From: Hyphomicrobiales bacterium
GTDB taxonomy: Bacteria; Pseudomonadota; Alphaproteobacteria; Rhizobiales; Beijerinckiaceae
Reading direction: 5' to 3'
NCBI GenBank assembly: GCA_026400535.1
Contig: JAPLOU010000028.1
Coordinates: forward strand, 1 to 64,000
DNA length: 64,000 nt
Shown here: positions 61,648-64,000 of the stretch, piece by piece
Layout: each line of letters opens with the position of its first letter
Numbering within the stretch: the first letter of the stretch is position 1
Position numbers and translations under genes: made by a program
Notes under the pieces: model-generated
The model's database searches: none
What the model saw: only the letters and a program-made list of their open reading frames with translations
Told to the model about the DNA's origin: nothing

Positions 61648-62751
61648 ATGATGCCTTGCCGAAAGGTCATATACGTGAAAATACAGAGTTGTCATGTGAA
61701 ACCGAAAGCCCCTGAATCGATGGACCTGTCCTACGCCCAGAACATGGAAGACATGCACCTCGACATGATCTTTTCCGGTCAAGATCCGGGCTTCTACATC
61801 GACATCGGCGGCGGCCACCCGGTCGCCGACAACGTGTCGTTCCGCTGCTATCTGGCGGGCTGGCAGGGCCTCGTCCTCGAACCACAGACCCAATTGCACC
61901 GGCTCTATGGCTCGGTGCGGCCGCGCGACATCGCACTCGACATGCTCGTCGGCCGCGAACAGGGAAGCGCCGCTTTCCATGTGGTCGACAAACTGCATGG
62001 GTTTTCAACGACCGTCGAGGCCCATGCCCTTGGTGCCACCGGCTTCGGGACCTCCTATGACACGCAGACCAGAGCCATGACGACCCTCGCGGCGCTGTGC
62101 CGGCAACATGCGCCGGCCGCAGGCATCGATTGGCTCAAGATCGACGTCGAAGGTGCCGAGGAAGCGGTTCTGGCAGGCCATGACTGGTCGCACCACAGGC
62201 CGCGCGTCATCCTGATCGAGGCCATAGCGCCCGGCTCCATGGAGCCGTCGCATCAGGGCTGGGAGCCGATCCTGCTCCGGGTCGGCTACGGTTTGGCTTT
62301 CTTCGACGGATTGAACCGCTGGTATGTCGCGCAAGAGGCCGCCGCGCTCGCCACGCGCTTTCCGTCGGCCTATCGCGACTGGGGCAGCGTCCGGCACCTG
62401 TATGACCACGGGCGGGCGCGGGAGCGGGCGGACCATCCGGACCACGCGCTGGCCAGCGCGCTGATGGGGCTCGATCCTGCCGGTCTGCCGCTTGTGGACC
62501 GGGCCACCATCTTTGGCTTCCTGACCAAGAATGTCAGCGCCGACGACCTGCACGGACCCGCGTCGGCCGCCATGCTCGATCGGTTCGCACATCTGTGGCT
62601 CGGCGGCGAGCCGCACCGCTATGACCCAGCAAGCGGCCTCGGGCAGACGCTGGAGGATGCCCTTGAGGCCATGATCGCCACCGACGCCTTCCGCGCGGCG
62701 CTCGGGCGGATCGCCGCCGCCCATGATGGCGGTTTCATCATGGAGGGTTGA
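61648..62751 (+). CDS. FkbM family methyltransferase
   Basis: SAM-dependent methyltransferase of up to 367 residues. It has the FkbM block SYAQNMEDMHLDMIF, the SAM loop PGFYIDIGGGHPVADNVSFRCYLAGWQGLVLEP, and DWLKIDVEGAEEAVLAGHDW followed by RVILIEA. FkbM proteins methylate sugars or polyketides. The C-terminal 150 residues have no clear match. Start is uncertain: ATG 61648, GTG 61675 or ATG 61720. Its position in the flagellar block suggests work on a flagellin or surface glycan, but that is inference. Confidence 0.87.
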   Translation: MMPCRKVIYVKIQSCHVKPKAPESMDLSYAQNMEDMHLDMIFSGQDPGFYIDIGGGHPVADNVSFRCYLAGWQGLVLEPQTQLHRLYGSVRPRDIALDMLVGREQGSAAFHVVDKLHGFSTTVEAHALGATGFGTSYDTQTRAMTTLAALCRQHAPAAGIDWLKIDVEGAEEAVLAGHDWSHHRPRVILIEAIAPGSMEPSHQGWEPILLRVGYGLAFFDGLNRWYVAQEAAALATRFPSAYRDWGSVRHLYDHGRARERADHPDHALASALMGLDPAGLPLVDRATIFGFLTKNVSADDLHGPASAAMLDRFAHLWLGGEPHRYDPASGLGQTLEDALEAMIATDAFRAALGRIAAAHDGGFIMEG

Positions 62752-62818
62752 GGTGTTGAAGCCGTCGCCTGCGACATCTTTGCCAGCCCCGATCTTCAGT
62801 CTTCGTTAACCACGATCC

Positions 62819-62833
62819 CGGCAAGATTTGCCG
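62819..62833. promoter_or_regulatory. Dyad upstream of flhA, candidate FlbD site
   Basis: Perfect inverted repeat CGGCA-N5-TGCCG, the same core as the dyad before fliK. It lies about 76 bp before the flhA start, directly beside a sigma-54-like element. Confidence 0.5.
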
Positions 62834-62843
62834 ATCGACCTGC

Positions 62844-62859
62844 TGGCACGATGCCGGCT
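62844..62859 (+). promoter_or_regulatory. Sigma-54-like element upstream of flhA
   Basis: TGGCACG-N4-CGGCT: the -24 half is perfect and the GC of the -12 half is correctly spaced, but the two Ts of TTGC are replaced. A weak candidate. Confidence 0.4.
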
Positions 62860-62901
62860 GCCGGTGTCGAAGCAACGTGATCTTTCGGGCTGGGGCAGAC
62901 A

Positions 62902-64000
62902 ATGAGTGATGCGGCGGCGGGTCGGGGCCCGCAGGCGCCAGGGTTGCCTCCACAGGCTGGCGGGGGCTTTGCGCTGCCGAGCTTCGGCGAGATCGGCGCG
63001 CTGGCGCGCCGTCCGGATCTGCTCCTGGCCTTCGGTGTGGTCGGCATCCTTGTGGTGTTCGTCATGCCGCTGCCGCCGCTGCTGCTCGACATGCTGCTGG
63101 CGGTCTCGATCATCCTGGCGGTGCTGGTCCTGATGACGGCCCTGTTCATCGAGGAGCCACTCGAATTCTCGTCGTTTCCGACCGTTCTTCTGGTCGTGAC
63201 CATGCTCCGGCTGGCGCTGAACATCGCCTCGACCCGCCTGATCCTCACGCATGGCCATGAAGGGCCCCACGCAGCCGGCCATGTCATCGAAGCCTTTGGC
63301 GGCTTCATCATGGGCGGCAACTTTGTGATCGGGGTCATCGTCTTCGTCATCCTGGTTCTGGTGAACTTCATCGTCATCACGAAAGGGTCGGGCCGCATAG
63401 CGGAAGTCGCCGCGCGGTTCACGCTCGACGCGATGCCCGGCAAGCAAATGGCGATCGACGCCGATCTCTCCGCCGGGTTGATCGACCAGGACGAGGCGCG
63501 TCGTCGCCGCAAGGCGCTGGAAGACGAGGCGGCTTTCTTCGGTGCGATGGACGGCGCCTCGAAATTCGTGCGCGGCGACGCGATTGCCGGCATCATCATC
63601 ACCTTCATCAACGTGGTGGGCGGCATCCTGATCGGGGTGGCGCAGCGCGGCATGTCCTTCGGGTCCGCTGCGACAACCTACACCATGCTCTCGGTCGGTG
63701 ACGGTCTCGTCAGCCAGATTCCGGCGCTGGTCGTGTCGACCGCCGCCGGCCTTCTGGTGTCGAAGGCCGGTGTGCGCGGCGCCGCCGACAAGGCGCTGAT
63801 CAAGCAGATGTCCGGATATCCCAAGGCGCTGGGCATGTCCGCAGGCGTGATGGGCGTCATGGCCCTTCTGCCTGGCATTCCGTTCATTCCGTTCGCGGCG
63901 CTTGCCGCAGGATCGGCCTATCTCGCCTGGAAGTTTGGCAAAATCCAAAAGGCCATGGGCACGGACAAGGACGCGCAGCGCGTCGCGCGGGACATCGCAT
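62902..64000 (+). CDS. flhA: Flagellar biosynthesis protein FlhA (partial, runs off the window)
   Basis: Core membrane component of the flagellar export gate. The window holds the first 366 residues: a Gly/Pro-rich N-terminal extension, helices, [32 protein letters not shown], the FHIPEP-region [58 protein letters not shown]-type block (seen around 63350-63500), and [26 protein letters not shown]. The cytoplasmic domain lies beyond the edge. Start ATG 62902. In Caulobacter flhA directly follows flbD; here four genes intervene. Confidence 0.96.
   Translation, partial: MSDAAAGRGPQAPGLPPQAGGGFALPSFGEIGALARRPDLLLAFGVVGILVVFVMPLPPLLLDMLLAVSIILAVLVLMTALFIEEPLEFSSFPTVLLVVTMLRLALNIASTRLILTHGHEGPHAAGHVIEAFGGFIMGGNFVIGVIVFVILVLVNFIVITKGSGRIAEVAARFTLDAMPGKQMAIDADLSAGLIDQDEARRRRKALEDEAAFFGAMDGASKFVRGDAIAGIIITFINVVGGILIGVAQRGMSFGSAATTYTMLSVGDGLVSQIPALVVSTAAGLLVSKAGVRGAADKALIKQMSGYPKALGMSAGVMGVMALLPGIPFIPFAALAAGSAYLAWKFGKIQKAMGTDKDAQRVARDIA

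Noticed and set aside
62805-62820. CtrA box before flhA (gttaacc)
   Set aside because: Only one TTAA half is present; nothing resembling the second half at N7 spacing.

Overview
The window is GC-rich chromosomal DNA from a flagellated alphaproteobacterium, most likely of the order Hyphomicrobiales (Rhizobiales). Supporting markers are the sdhCDAB order, a DUF1674/SDHAF4-type protein, a PmtA-type methyltransferase, a SigF/NrsF-type ECF pair, a SciP-like (DUF1153) gene directly upstream of fliF, and the fliF-fliG-fliH-fliN-flbD order also seen in Caulobacter. The genus cannot be fixed from the sequence alone. I see no prophage, insertion sequence, CRISPR array or defence island.

Layout. 1-5 kb: lysC (runs off the left edge and is interrupted by a short frame-breaking deletion), ubiG, then the succinate dehydrogenase operon sdhCDAB. 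5-16 kb: housekeeping and envelope genes (Omp19-like lipoprotein, heparinase-like protein, RsmB-type methyltransferase, SDHAF4 homologue, cyclopropane-fatty-acid-synthase-like enzyme, DUF2853 protein, L,D-transpeptidase, ECF sigma/anti-sigma pair with its own promoter, TVP38 protein, mtnP). 16-21 kb: an allantoate amidohydrolase-like gene, then a divergent exopolysaccharide pair (WcaJ-type sugar transferase and a Wzc-like protein with a degraded kinase site). 22-25 kb: SCO1, a 53-residue membrane protein, a ferredoxin-reductase-like flavoprotein and guaC. 25-40 kb: two adjacent uptake/catabolism clusters: a dpp-type peptide importer (dppD carries a 29-bp tandem duplication that breaks its frame) with an MlrC-like peptidase, a dehydrogenase and an aldehyde dehydrogenase, and a polar amino-acid importer with an aspartoacylase-family enzyme and an RpiR regulator. 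40-45 kb: protocatechuate/beta-ketoadipate genes pcaIJ-pcaHG-pcaL with a divergent IclR regulator. 45-50 kb: gluconate/idonate dehydrogenases, an Lrp regulator, a DUF6356 protein, tRNA-Met, a PmtA-like gene and mnmA. 50-64 kb: flagellar genes fliK-flgD-sciP-fliF-fliG-fliH-fliN-flbD-//-flhA, with four unrelated genes sitting between flbD and flhA.

The best regulatory signals are in the flagellar block: TTAA-N7-TTAA-like CtrA boxes before sciP and fliF, a near-perfect sigma-54 -24/-12 element before fliK, and the same dyad (CGGCA-N5-TGCCG) near sigma-54-like elements at both fliK and flhA, a candidate FlbD site. Together these suggest the CtrA to FlbD/sigma-54 hierarchy known from Caulobacter, encoded and read out within about 14 kb. 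I found no clearly new defence or mobile system. The most unusual items are the two frame lesions, the tyrosine/arginine repeat protein, the kinase-dead-looking Wzc protein and the paired FlbD-like dyads.
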